Source: a virus
Strand: one strand, 5' to 3'
DNA: 42,519 nt
IMG/VR virus record: IMGVR_UViG_3300028392_000118
Location: 1-42,519 of that record
Below, piece by piece: positions 1 through 11,500 of the stretch. The position numbers were made by a program, and so were the translations under genes. How positions within the stretch are numbered: position 1 is the first letter of the stretch; each line of letters opens with the position of its first letter. The notes under the pieces are model-generated. The model searched no databases. It had not been told where the DNA came from and saw nothing but the letters and a program-made list of their open reading frames with translations.

Positions 1-2
1 TC

Positions 3-2888
3 CAACTAGCAGCCCAACATTTAGCCCAGCACGGTCGCGGTGACGACAAGATGCTTGTTCACATGACCCCTAAAGAAGTTAGCGGTCTACAACAGCTTGC
101 CCAGATGCACGGTGGATCATTGACTCGTAACCCACATACTGGGCTTCCAGAAGCTGGGTTCTTGGATAAATTAATGCCAACTATTATTGGTGCAGCGGCT
201 ATGTATTTTACAGGTGGTACAGCGGCTCCTTTAATTGAGGGTTTGAGTAATGCCGCAGTTATTGGCGGTGGTGTTGGTCTTGCCGAAGCTGCACGTACTG
301 GTGATTTAACTAAAGGTTTGATGGCAGGAATTGGCGCTTATGGTGGCGCTGGATTAACTGGCGGATTGATGGAAGCTGGCGCTAATGCTATGACTACCGC
401 TGGGGTTGGTGATTATGCGGGTTCTTTAGCTGAACGAGGTATTCAAGCGGGTACTCCTCAATTTGGTGAGGAAGCAGGTAAATTAGCATTAGATTCACAA
501 AAACAAGCATTTGCTGCTCCTATGGCAGATAGACTTTCTGCAGGTTTTAATGCCGCAACAGCAAGCCCAAGTGCTATGGGGAATTTTGTTGCTAACAATT
601 GGAAATCTGGTTTAGCTGCTGCATCTCCAATAATAGCTGATCAGATGGTTCAAACCACTACAGCTCCTCCTGCATCAAGAGCTCAAATTCATCCATTTAG
701 ATATGACGAGGGAGATTTCACGAGATTGAACCCAGTAGATGCAAGTGTGTTTAAAGGGTTTGCTACTGGCGGTATTGCTGATGATAATTCACAGAGTATG
801 TTTAATTATGCGCATATGCAACCTGCGGTAGATTTGCATTCTGGTATTGGGACAACTCCTCAAGGTATGGCTGAAGGCGGCGTCGCGCATTTTGATGTAG
901 GTGGTAATATTAACTCTACATATAGCCCTGACATAATTAATAATTATATTGCGCAAAACCATTTATCAGGAGATGCTTTAACCGCCGCTGAGCAACAGTT
1001 TGGCGTTACTCCTGCACAAGTTGCCTATGCACAAACACAAGGTGTTCCTGCACCTGCTGGATTAGCATTGCTCGATAAGTCTATGGGTGCGTCTACAGCA
1101 GCACAAGCGGGTCAAATGGCAATAAACAATGCCGCCGCCGCTTCTGTTACTCCTACTCCTACTCCTACTCCTACTCCTACTCCTACTCCTACCCCAGCAT
1201 ATACAAGTTATACCCCCGACCAAATTGCTGCTTACATACGAACAAGCGGTATTAATTTAAATGATCCTGCGGCTATTGCTGCGGCTGAAAAAACATCAAA
1301 CATTGATCCTGCGGCATATAACGCATTTGCGGCGTCCAGTGCAAATCCATTCTCGTATCAAAGTTTATCAAATCCTGCAAATGCAACAGCTACAAACGTA
1401 GGCAATTTTGATGCAACTTTAGGCACTGCGCCTGCAAATATGGGTATTAATAATGCTATTGTTACTGCGTACAAAAATACAGGCGCTACTAATAACATTG
1501 ACACTAACGTAGCAGGTAATTCTCAACTTGCCAGAGAGATGGATACATGGAATGTACCACCTGCGCAAATGGCAAAAGTAACAGGACTTACCGAAGCAAA
1601 AATTCAAGCGCTTTATGATGCCGTTAATCCCAATGGTAAATACGCGTCTGCAAAAGGTGTGACTCCAGGTAGTACACAACTACCCGGCGCTACAACTTAT
1701 GATAACGGTGCATATGGTAACTATGGTTCTGGTAATCAAACAGGTACAGCCGCAAGTGGTAATGTTGTATCTACTGCTACTCCTGGCGATATTATTACGA
1801 ATCCAGATAAAAGTAGAACAGTTGTTCCAAATATTCCTGGCCGACCATATGGTGGGTTTACTGGTATAAGTTCTTTGACTGATGCATACACTGCAGGTGG
1901 CGGTCATACTGGCCCTACTAATTTGTATGTACCTAAATCTGTTGAAGAACTCAATGCTAAATATCCAGTAAGTGGTGGTTCTAAACAAATGCTTGATTAT
2001 CTGTCTGGTAAAACTACAGAGAACCCAATATTGCATCCATACACACCTACGGGACAAATTAGCAAATCGTATAGAGAATCAGTGTTAGGTTATCCTGAAA
2101 AAGATACCTCACAAAAAGCTTATACGTTTGACCCAAACATCAAAAAATATGTAAAAAATCCTGAATTTATTCCATATAACTATGATCCCAAAACAGGTTC
2201 AAAAGTTTATGGTAAGTCTCTAAATCAAATTAGAGGGGATATGAATACTTTAAAAAATGATGCTGATTGGTTAACTTATATGAACACTAATCATATTGAA
2301 CCACAACAAATTGCTGATGCAACTGGCGTATCGTTGGGTGAAGTTCTTCAGCATATACAAGCTGCAAACGCAAATGCTACGGGTAGTGGGGTTGGTGCTA
2401 CTTCTGGATCAGCAACTAATTTACCCGGAGGGGTTACAGGGACTCCGTTAGCTGCATACCCTGGATATTACATGGCCAATGGTAAATATTATGATAGTAA
2501 AGGTAACTTAGTTGCTAATAACGATAATGAACTTCAAAGCATATTAAACCCAGTAGTCGGCGCAAATGGTGGTTTAATGAATATGGCTCACGGCGGTATT
2601 GGGGACCTTGGTAGCTATTCTGATGGTGGCCGTTTGCTTCGTGGCCCAGGTGATGGAGTCTCTGATTCAATCCCTGCTACCATTGGTCAAGGAAGACCTG
2701 CCCGTCTAGCTGATGGCGAGTTTGTTGTACCCGCACGTATTGTGTCTGAGCTTGGCAATGGCTCAACAGAAGCTGGTGCTAGAAAACTCTATGCAATGAT
2801 GGATCGAGTACAAAATACTCGTGGCAAAACAATTGGTAAAGGTAAGGTTGCTACCAACACCCGTGCCGATAAATTCTTACCCGCATAA
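3..2888 (+). CDS. Large virion protein, 5' end cut by the window
   Basis: The reading frame is open from base 3 with no stop, so the Met at 51 is probably internal and the true start lies outside. The stretch HGRGDDKMLVHMTPKEV near the left edge and the C-terminal block GRLLRGPGDGVSDSIPATI followed by ARLADGEFVVPARIVSELG (about residues 865-905 counted from Met51) match what I recall of virion proteins in tailed phages from aquatic viromes. The middle is Ala/Gly/Thr/Asn-rich and low in charge, with an eight-fold Thr-Pro run. Short Gly motifs (FATGGIADD, EGGVAHFDVGGN, MAHGGIGDLG) are scattered through it and related motifs occur in the next gene. It ends 9 nt before the next virion gene, in the late operon. 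Structural role is likely; the exact position in the virion is unknown. No enzymatic motif seen. Confidence 0.75.
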   Translation, partial: QLAAQHLAQHGRGDDKMLVHMTPKEVSGLQQLAQMHGGSLTRNPHTGLPEAGFLDKLMPTIIGAAAMYFTGGTAAPLIEGLSNAAVIGGGVGLAEAARTGDLTKGLMAGIGAYGGAGLTGGLMEAGANAMTTAGVGDYAGSLAERGIQAGTPQFGEEAGKLALDSQKQAFAAPMADRLSAGFNAATASPSAMGNFVANNWKSGLAAASPIIADQMVQTTTAPPASRAQIHPFRYDEGDFTRLNPVDASVFKGFATGGIADDNSQSMFNYAHMQPAVDLHSGIGTTPQGMAEGGVAHFDVGGNINSTYSPDIINNYIAQNHLSGDALTAAEQQFGVTPAQVAYAQTQGVPAPAGLALLDKSMGASTAAQAGQMAINNAAAASVTPTPTPTPTPTPTPTPAYTSYTPDQIAAYIRTSGINLNDPAAIAAAEKTSNIDPAAYNAFAASSANPFSYQSLSNPANATATNVGNFDATLGTAPANMGINNAIVTAYKNTGATNNIDTNVAGNSQLAREMDTWNVPPAQMAKVTGLTEAKIQALYDAVNPNGKYASAKGVTPGSTQLPGATTYDNGAYGNYGSGNQTGTAASGNVVSTATPGDIITNPDKSRTVVPNIPGRPYGGFTGISSLTDAYTAGGGHTGPTNLYVPKSVEELNAKYPVSGGSKQMLDYLSGKTTENPILHPYTPTGQISKSYRESVLGYPEKDTSQKAYTFDPNIKKYVKNPEFIPYNYDPKTGSKVYGKSLNQIRGDMNTLKNDADWLTYMNTNHIEPQQIADATGVSLGEVLQHIQAANANATGSGVGATSGSATNLPGGVTGTPLAAYPGYYMANGKYYDSKGNLVANNDNELQSILNPVVGANGGLMNMAHGGIGDLGSYSDGGRLLRGPGDGVSDSIPATIGQGRPARLADGEFVVPARIVSELGNGSTEAGARKLYAMMDRVQNTRGKTIGKGKVATNTRADKFLPA
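1149..1190 (+). repeat. Hexanucleotide tandem repeat ACTCCT x7 (Thr-Pro linker)
   Basis: Seven perfect copies of ACTCCT followed by a degenerate ACCCCA unit encode an eight-fold Thr-Pro run inside the left-hand virion protein. A whole-codon repeat can change copy number without a frameshift, so the linker length probably varies among relatives. The (TP)n run should form an extended, stiff linker between domains. Confidence 0.95.
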
Positions 2889-2897
2889 GGAATCAAA

Positions 2898-5567
2898 ATG
2901 GCTGATGCAACCCAAACACAAAATATAAACTACGGCTTTGCGCAAGAAGCCGCGCCATTTGCTACAGACGTATTAGGTACAGCGCAACAATTAACCGATA
3001 CGATTGCGAACCCATATCAACAGTACCAAGGCGATACGCTTGCTCAATTCACACCGCTACAGAATTTGGCGTTTGGTAATGCAGCCACGATGTCGTCTGC
3101 GCCTCAGTTACAAGATGCGTCTGCGCTAGTTGGACAAGCGGGTCTCGGTGCGCTTAATACTCAGTACACATTCAATCCATCTAATTTTACGCAAGCCAAC
3201 TATAACGAGATGGCTAATCCGTATTTGAATGTGATGAATGCGGCGACAAATAGAAACGCACAAATTCAACAAGCTGCTACCAATGCCCAAGCTACTACGG
3301 CGGGCGCGTTTGGTGGTGGTCGCCAAGCCATAATGAATGCGCAAAACAATGCGGATTTGCAGCGCAATCTAGGTAAAAACCAATTTGATGCATATAACCA
3401 AGCGCAACAACAGTACAACACACAGAATCAACTCAATGCTCAACAACAGCAATTTGGTGCTGGACTAGGGCTTCAAGGTTTACAGACTGCCAATCAAGCG
3501 GCTACTAATTTGGCTAATATTGGACAGACCCAGTATGGTCAGAACATGGGCATTAATCAGTTGCAGGCGCAGTATGGTGGCGCTCAACAACAGCAAGTCC
3601 AAAATGGCTTGAACCAACAGCAACAACAGTTCTTGAACTATCAGAACTATCCATATCAACAATTAAACTTCATGCAGAACATGATCCGTGGCTTGCCCAT
3701 GACAAATCAAACTGCATCTGTGTATCAGTCTCCAGGAAGCATGCTAGGCCAAGTAGCAGGTTTAGGTATTGGTGCTGCCGCCGCTTTGAATAAGAAAGAA
3801 GGCGGTTCCATTAGTAGCTTTAAGGAAGGCGGCTACATAAAAAAGTATTCGGGCGAAGATGAAGAGTCGCTAGTGCGTCTTAGCCCGTTTGCCATGAAGC
3901 AACTTATGGGCGACGCAATTATGTCAGGCGCTGGTGTAAATGCAAATGCTGACTTGCATGAAGCTGGTAGATTAAGTGGTGGTGTAAATCTTAATCGCAT
4001 GGATAAAGGCATGGACAGTCGTCAAATGCAAAGCTTAATGGCTAACTACATGAACAATATTGGTGATGTAGGAATTAATGCTAATGTAAGTAGACCTCTG
4101 GAGAGAAATTTACCTGCTGATTTTTATCAAGAGAATTTAATGGGTTCAGTTCCAGTTGGCGAAGGAAGACTAAGTGCTGGTATACATGGCACACATGTAG
4201 GCGGCGAACACCGTAAAAACGCTCATTCATTGGCTTATAACACACCTTTTCACGGTGGGCATTTAAGCGCAAACATTATTAAACCTATAGAAGGCAAGCC
4301 ATCTTATGGAGTGCAATACAACAGATCATTTAGTGGGGGTGGTGATATAACTGATCCATCTGAAGGTAAGCTACATCGTATGATGAGTGATTTGTCTGAT
4401 GGGCAACTACAACTAATCTTACAACACCCTACTTCTATGGCTGAGTTGCAATCTGCTCAATTAGAAATGTCTTCTAGGCATCAGGGCATGAGAGAAGGTG
4501 GGGCAGTTGCATTTGCAGTTGGTGGAAGTAATGATGATCCAATGGGTACTGGGGCTATGGATATAACATCCGTCTCAAATCCAACAGCGCAACCTTTTTG
4601 GAAACAACTTTTTAATGCTCCTGTGCCTCCTGCATGGAAACAAAAACTTGAACAAGAATCAGACACCGCAAGAAAAGCAAGAGAGAACATGTCTGATTAT
4701 GTGCCAAGGAGCAATGCTAATCCAGCTGCTGTTAAAGAAGCTTTTAAAAAGCCTGAAATTAAAAGTGGTATAAGCGATTTAGTTAAAAAGCCGCCATCAT
4801 TAGGCGAAGCGCGTAAAGCTGCTGAGAGCATGGGTGTTAAAACTGAAGATTTTGATTCTATTTACAAGAGAGTATTAGGTGATTTAAGTAGTGGTAATGC
4901 TGACATCATCAAGAGTATTAAAGAATTAACCGCAGAACAGGTAGGCGAAGCTAAAAACATCAAAGCTGAAGGTGACCGCAAGGCGCTAATGAACTTTGGA
5001 TTTAATCTAGCCGCTGAAGCCTCACGTCCTGGCGTTGCTGGTAATCAAGGCTTTGCTGGTCTAATGCGTAGTGCTGCTGCAGCTTCTCCATCGTATGCTG
5101 CTTCATTAGCTGACACAGAAAAAGCTGCGCGTGAATCACAACGTCTAGCTAATCAAATGCAAATTGAAATGACCAAATATCAAGTTGCTCTTGATAAAGG
5201 TGATAAATCTGCAGCTATTCAAGCAGCGCATAATATTCAAATGTACCAATCTCATCAGCAACAAGCTGAAGAAGCTAAAAGGCATAATATTGCTACTGAG
5301 CGTAATCAAGCCGCGCATACTGGTATGTTATCTGAACACTATAAAGCCGCAGGAAATAACAATGCGTTTAAATTAGCTGGTTTTAAACAAAATGCAATTA
5401 GGCAAGCAAATACTAATTATAGTAATGAAATTAAAAATAACCCTTTGTTTGCTAATCAATTAAAAACACAAGGTTTAACACCTGATAAATGGAAAGAAAA
5501 ACAAGCGGAAGATATTTACGCAAGTACAATACATAGCATGGCTAGCCCATTAATGCCTTTAGAGTAA
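2898..5567 (+). CDS. Virion structural protein (889 aa)
   Basis: The N-terminal region has the signature PYQQYQGDTLAQFTPLQNLAF (about residues 38-58) and GAFGGGRQAIMNAQNN (about 136-151), which I recall from a widespread phage virion protein family of unknown fold. Next comes a Gln/Asn-rich helical stretch (about 155-260), then Gly motifs GGSISSFKEGGY (about 302) and EGGAVAFAVGGS (about 533). Between them, about residues 380-475, is a segment of alternating polar and aromatic residues (SAGIHGTHVGG, HLSANIIKP, YGVQYNRSF) that looks like beta-strand repeats. The C-terminal third is helical and Ala/Gln/Lys-rich. The start has a modest AAGGA ribosome-binding site. It lies between two other giant virion genes. 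A tail or internal virion component is likely; the exact role is not established. Confidence 0.72.
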   Translation: MADATQTQNINYGFAQEAAPFATDVLGTAQQLTDTIANPYQQYQGDTLAQFTPLQNLAFGNAATMSSAPQLQDASALVGQAGLGALNTQYTFNPSNFTQANYNEMANPYLNVMNAATNRNAQIQQAATNAQATTAGAFGGGRQAIMNAQNNADLQRNLGKNQFDAYNQAQQQYNTQNQLNAQQQQFGAGLGLQGLQTANQAATNLANIGQTQYGQNMGINQLQAQYGGAQQQQVQNGLNQQQQQFLNYQNYPYQQLNFMQNMIRGLPMTNQTASVYQSPGSMLGQVAGLGIGAAAALNKKEGGSISSFKEGGYIKKYSGEDEESLVRLSPFAMKQLMGDAIMSGAGVNANADLHEAGRLSGGVNLNRMDKGMDSRQMQSLMANYMNNIGDVGINANVSRPLERNLPADFYQENLMGSVPVGEGRLSAGIHGTHVGGEHRKNAHSLAYNTPFHGGHLSANIIKPIEGKPSYGVQYNRSFSGGGDITDPSEGKLHRMMSDLSDGQLQLILQHPTSMAELQSAQLEMSSRHQGMREGGAVAFAVGGSNDDPMGTGAMDITSVSNPTAQPFWKQLFNAPVPPAWKQKLEQESDTARKARENMSDYVPRSNANPAAVKEAFKKPEIKSGISDLVKKPPSLGEARKAAESMGVKTEDFDSIYKRVLGDLSSGNADIIKSIKELTAEQVGEAKNIKAEGDRKALMNFGFNLAAEASRPGVAGNQGFAGLMRSAAAASPSYAASLADTEKAARESQRLANQMQIEMTKYQVALDKGDKSAAIQAAHNIQMYQSHQQQAEEAKRHNIATERNQAAHTGMLSEHYKAAGNNNAFKLAGFKQNAIRQANTNYSNEIKNNPLFANQLKTQGLTPDKWKEKQAEDIYASTIHSMASPLMPLE

Positions 5568-5571
5568 TAAA

Positions 5572-8500
5572 ATGACTTTATACAAGATTCAAGGGCCTGA
5601 CGGAAAACGTTATGGTTTTGAAGCGCCTGCGGGCCTATCAGACTATGATGTTAATTTATTAAAAAATAAATTTTTTGCTCCTCCTGAAGCTGCCTCTGCG
5701 CCTCCTCCTGCGCCTAAACCTGAGACAGGATTTATTCCGTCTGTTAAGCGTGGTTATGCTGGGCTTGAGTCTTTAATAGGCGATGTTCTACCTGCTATGG
5801 CAGCCCATGCCGTAGGCGCGGATGAATACGCTAAAAAGCAAATGAAAGAAGCTGCGGCTTCCCAAGAAGAAATTGCTAAAAAATATCCTGCTGAAGTTCC
5901 CTCATACAAAAATGTTAAAGATGTTGGAACTGGCTTCAAATATATTGTGGAGTCAGTTGGCGAAGCTATTCCGTCTATTCTTCCTAGCTTGTTTACAGGT
6001 GGCGCAGCAAGCATTATTGGACGTGGCGCAGTTATAGCGGCTAGGACAGCGGCAGAAGATGTCGTTATGAAAGGCGCGGCGGCTGGCGTTGCAGAAGAGG
6101 CTTTAAAGAAAGCAGCTCTAGACGCAGGTGTAAAAGCCGCACAAAGTACTGCTCTCAAGTACGAGGCAACAGGTGCGTTGGCTGGTTCTGCGGCGCAGAA
6201 TATACCTGATGTATATCAGAATATTTACGAGAAAACAGGTAAACAAGACCTTGGCGCAACCTTAGCGTTTGGTGGGTTTAACTCTATCCTTGATGCCATC
6301 ACGCCATTCAATGTGATGCGCAAAATAAAGCTGACTGGGATACCAGAAGAGCAAATTGCTGCGGCTTGGTATAAGCGTGCAGGTAAGGGCGTGTTGGAGG
6401 GGCTCGCCACAGAAGGTGGTACAGAAACGTTACAAGAGATATCCAGTGCCGCTGCTGAAAGACTTGTGGCCCAACATGGAGACTTTTTCACCAAAGAAAA
6501 CTTTGAGCGGTTTATCAATGCTGGACTTAAAGGTGGTATAGGTGGTGGTGTAATTACGGGCGCTACAAACGTAGCGTTTGGCAAAGGGCCTGAAGCTAAG
6601 AATGCTCCCCCCGCTGCAGAGGGAGCGACACCATCACAACAAGTATTAGATCAATTAGCAACTCAACAAGCGGCAGGAACTACATCTACAGAACCAGCGC
6701 CCGCAACAGTACCTCAAACTGAAGCGCCTATAGGTGCAACACCAGGATTTAAAATATTAGAACAAGAGATGGCCAAAATTACATCTCCTGATAAAGTACC
6801 CACGCTTCCACCGCAAGAGTCTGATACTGATAAACTTAAAGCATATGTTGAGCAACAAAAAGCTGAGTTAGCTAATGGCGTTAGTAGTCAAGGTAAACCA
6901 TTAAATCCATTTGCTAAAAAGAAAAAAGAAAAAAAGATCGCTAAACTAGAAGCTAAATTAACGGAGACACCCAATGCTGAACCTGTCACCCCAACAACTG
7001 GAACAAGCGTTTCAGTACCTAGCGGACCCGATACAAACGTGGCCCCTGCCACAGGAACTGAAGGAAATCAATTACCAGGAGTGGTTCCTGCTGGAGAGAA
7101 TGTTCCAAGCGTTGTTGCAGGAGAAGCAAAGCAACAAGCTCCAGTAACAGAAAAAGCAGAGCAACAAGCTCCAGTAACAGAAAAAGTACGTCAAGACAAC
7201 ATAGTTAACTTAGGCGAAAAACGTAAAGAACGAGTTGCCGAAATAGAAGATGCTGCTAGAGCTAAATGGAACTCCGAATTGTTTAACGAAGCCTTACAGA
7301 ATCAGCTTAACGTATTAACTGATTTACATGTAAAAGGAATTGCTACCGATGAAGACGTAAACAATTTTGAGAATATAATAGACAATTCAGATGATTCAAT
7401 GATTGCTGTTGCAAAAATAAGCAAGCTTCTTGCGCCCCTAAAAAAAGCAGATAGAGCCGCGAAACAACAAAGAATTGAAACGCCTGCAGCAAACGAAGAA
7501 CCTAGTGTCACTGAGACCCCTGAAGACATCGAAACAACACAAGAAGAACAAGCAGCCCCTGCCCCAGAGCCTGTAACGCATACTGAAGATCAAATCGATG
7601 ACTACAACGCGGCGGCAGAGTACCACAATGAGCAGAAGGGTAATGAAGAACGCCAACTGCCTACCTATGATAAGCTGACTCCAGAGCAAAAGACTTCTTA
7701 CTTTTCTACCAACCCAACCAATGGCGAAGAGTACGATGAAGCGGCTAATAAATTAGCCAAAGAAATACACGGCAAGCGCAAGCCAAAGGAGGCGCCGATA
7801 CCTCCTGACGTTAGTGATATGCAGGCCGTTATTCAACGCATCCGTACTGCATCTGACAACCCGTTGCACAAAGCACTTGCTACCTTATTTAATAGTTTAA
7901 AGCTAAATACTAAGCTAAAGTTTGTTAACTCTTTGCCTGATGGCAGAGTAGCTGAATACAACCCAGATAACGATACTATCTATGCTACTAAGAAAGGCAT
8001 GGATGAAACAGTGATGTTACATGAGTTAACTCATGCGGCTACAGTCAAATCTATTTACGATTATTTAAACGAAAAGATTCAAGACGAGACAAGAGGCGAT
8101 GCAATGGTGCATCTAGAGTTCTTGATGGAGCAGTCAAGACAAGACTTAGGTACTAAGTTTCCAGAGGCTTACGAAGACTTATATGAGTTTATAGCCCATG
8201 CCATCACAGACGCTGAGTTCCAAAAGGCATTAGAGGCAACGCCAATCACCAAAGAAAATTCTATATTTAATAGGAACACAAACGCGTTTACTGACTTCAT
8301 CAGGTCTATCTTTCAATTCTTAGGTTTACTCAACGACAAATCTAATTTCAAAGCAGAAGCATTCAAGGCCCTTGAAGATATTGTCAGTGCGCCTCCAAAG
8401 AGTGGTGTGCCAGTAGGCCAGACACTTGGGTTCACAAAAACTCAAACAACCAAGCAAGCACCCACTGCACCCCAAACAGATAAAGAAATAATAGAGTCTG

Positions 8501-11500
8501 CGCTTAATCAAGTTAGACCGATGGTTCAGACCAGAAATGTTAGGTCAAGTATCAGAGGTTTATTTACTAAGCAAGGTGCGCAGTGGATGGTTGAGCGGTT
8601 CCAGAATGACCGCTATCCTTTAAAGCTGGCTGAAGACAGAGGAGTTCTATTCAACGTTATAGAACGCATGGGCGATAAAGTTAACAATGTATATGGTCAG
8701 ATAACTCGTTCATCGGGTATGGCCGTTGATTTGTTTAATAGGCACATGAAGTTTCCTGTACAAGATGCCAATGATGCCGTTAAAAGATATGCAGACAAAC
8801 GTGGTATTGATGTCAAAGAAGCTTTGGCTGAACTGCATTTGATATTAGAAACAAGGCATGAGCCAGAGCGCCGCGCAGTGCTATTCATGCTCAACGTACC
8901 GCTTGATGAAGTAAATCAAATACTAGAATTCCACGGCAAAAATTATTCTGCCTACGGTTTCAGGGATGAAGTTTTACGTCTATTAGGCAACCCCACTGAG
9001 TTGGAAAAGTTAGGGAATACCCCTTTACAACTGCGGGCGATGATGGACAAGATCATCCATAGTGTGCAGAACGATGTAAACTCACCGTTCAGGGCCAAGA
9101 GGCAAGAAGTAATTAAAAAGCGTGGTGAGCCCGAATATAAAGAAGTTGACCCCAAAGTCTTCAATATTAACGATCCCGCGTACAACGTGATTGCTAATAG
9201 AACACCACATGAAGTTAATGTAATTAGACAAAAATTAGATACGGCTGAAAACAAAGCCGAGATCGATGATGTCGCCGAAAAAATTAAAGCAGTACATGAA
9301 CAAACTAAATTCCTCAATAAGATGGCTAACTACCAGTCTAAGCCAGTATCGAATGTTATTGAATTCTATGACTTCGACCACTACGTTCCCTTCAAAGGAC
9401 GCCCAAACGCTGTTACGCAAGCTGCTGAAGAATTAGACTTTGATTCACAAAAGCTAGGCGGTGAGATGCAAGAAGGCCAAGACCGCATGGAAGGCCGTTT
9501 GTCTGAGTCTGAGAACGCAGTACTACAATCCCTTGCTGATGGGGCATCTGCCGCTATGCGTGCAGGACGTAAAGACTTAACGCTGTCCATTAAGAATGCT
9601 ATTGAAAAAGGTGTAGCAATTCTTCAAGGAAGACCTGTAGTTACAATTAATTTTGATGACCGCTTCCGTGGTATCGTAGATAAACAATCTATTGTTGGCC
9701 AAAATAAAATATTCCATTACAACGAAGATGGAACTATTAACGTTATTGAGATTACTGATAAGCGCCAAAGCGAAGCTATACGCCGTTCATACAGGGAAAG
9801 CCAACCTATTATGGATGCCATTAATAGTTTAACAAGTGGCATAGGTCAAACCCATACTCGCTACAACCCTGCTTTTGCGCCAATGAACTTTGTGCGCGAT
9901 GCGCTTACCAACGCATTTACGATTGGCGCTGAGTTAGGCCCAGCTCGTGCAGGTAGCCTACTTACTTTTATAGCGACTGAAGTGGCTAGCGGTGGCTTGG
10001 CTAAATCATTGAGATTCTCAAGACTTTATGCAAACGGTAAGTTCAATGAGATCAAAGCACTTGCTGGCGGTGATAAATCCTATAACAGTCTTAACGACTC
10101 AGAGCGTTATTATCGTGACCTCAGTAGTTATGTAACGCAAGGTGGTAAAGTCTCGTATCTACAAGGCATAGCTGCTAAAGGCGCACTAGACCAGCTCATT
10201 AAAGAAGTTGGTCGTTCTGGCATTTTGCAAAAGAAAGATCAAGTAGATAAGTTCATCGACATCTATAATGACATGTTTGAGTTGTCTAGCCGCGTGGCAT
10301 CTTATCGGTTCTTGAAAGAAGAGATTGCCAAAGACAATATCAAGAAAGGTATGGACCCCGCTAAAGCAGAAGCTGATGCAGAAATACAGGCAGTTGAATA
10401 TGCCAAAAATTTGGCTAACTTTGAACAAGTGGGTCGTTGGGGTAAAAACGCTGGCGCTTTGTTTATGTTCTTTAGGCCCGCAGCTACAGGTGCTGTACGC
10501 GCCATTGAAGCATTAGCTCCTGCTTTCTCACGCATTAATGAAGCTGAGTTTAGGGCTAATGAAAAAGAACGTGGCATGTCTGATAAACAGATAGATGAGG
10601 CTTTGGCTACATTGAAAGCTCGTCAGCAACATGCTCGTGTTATGGCTGCGGCTTTGACCGGAGTTGGTGTAAGCATGTTCTTGATGGCATCTATGATGTC
10701 AGGAGATGATGACCAGGGGCGTAATAAAGTTTTGAGTGACGATATGTCTAGATGGACTCGTTACGCTAGGTTCCCAATCCCAGGTACGGATATTATTTTT
10801 CAGATTCCTTGGGGCTTTGGTTTAGGTTCATTTGCAGCGGCTGGGGCACAGATTGCTTCTATGTTTGCTGGGCGCACCTCTATGGCTGATGGGCTATCTA
10901 ATATTGTTACGATTGGTCTTGATTCGTTCTTGCCTATTCCAATATCTAGGATTAGTCCTGTGGATAACTTCCCTGCATGGGCTATGGATTCTGTAACGCC
11001 TTCGCCATTGCGCCCATTCTTTGAATATGTAATGAATTTGGACGGCCTAGGCAGGGAAATCTATAACAACCGCCAAACAAAATATGGTGACGCATTTACA
11101 GGCGGTGATAATATACCTGAATTGTATAAGTACGCAGCTCGTGAGCTATTCAATGCAACCAACGGCGCTGTGGACTGGAGCCCAAATACAATATACTTTT
11201 TTGCCAGCAACTATGTAGATGGCATAGCAAAAGCATTAACAGGGGCTGTAAACCTAGGCTTATCCGTTACAGGCCAAAAAGACATAGACTTAAAGAATGA
11301 TACATTGTTTTTAAACAGTTTTTTTGGGTCTAAATCCAATGTGGACGCGCGGGAGTTTAGCAAGGTAGAGAATCAAATTAAAGGCGTAGAAAAGCGCATC
11401 AATGCGCTCAAAGACAAGCCTGAACAATTTGAACAATACATGAATGAGAACCCAACAGATTACTATCTTGTGCAGTTCTACAATCAGCAGATCAATGGTT

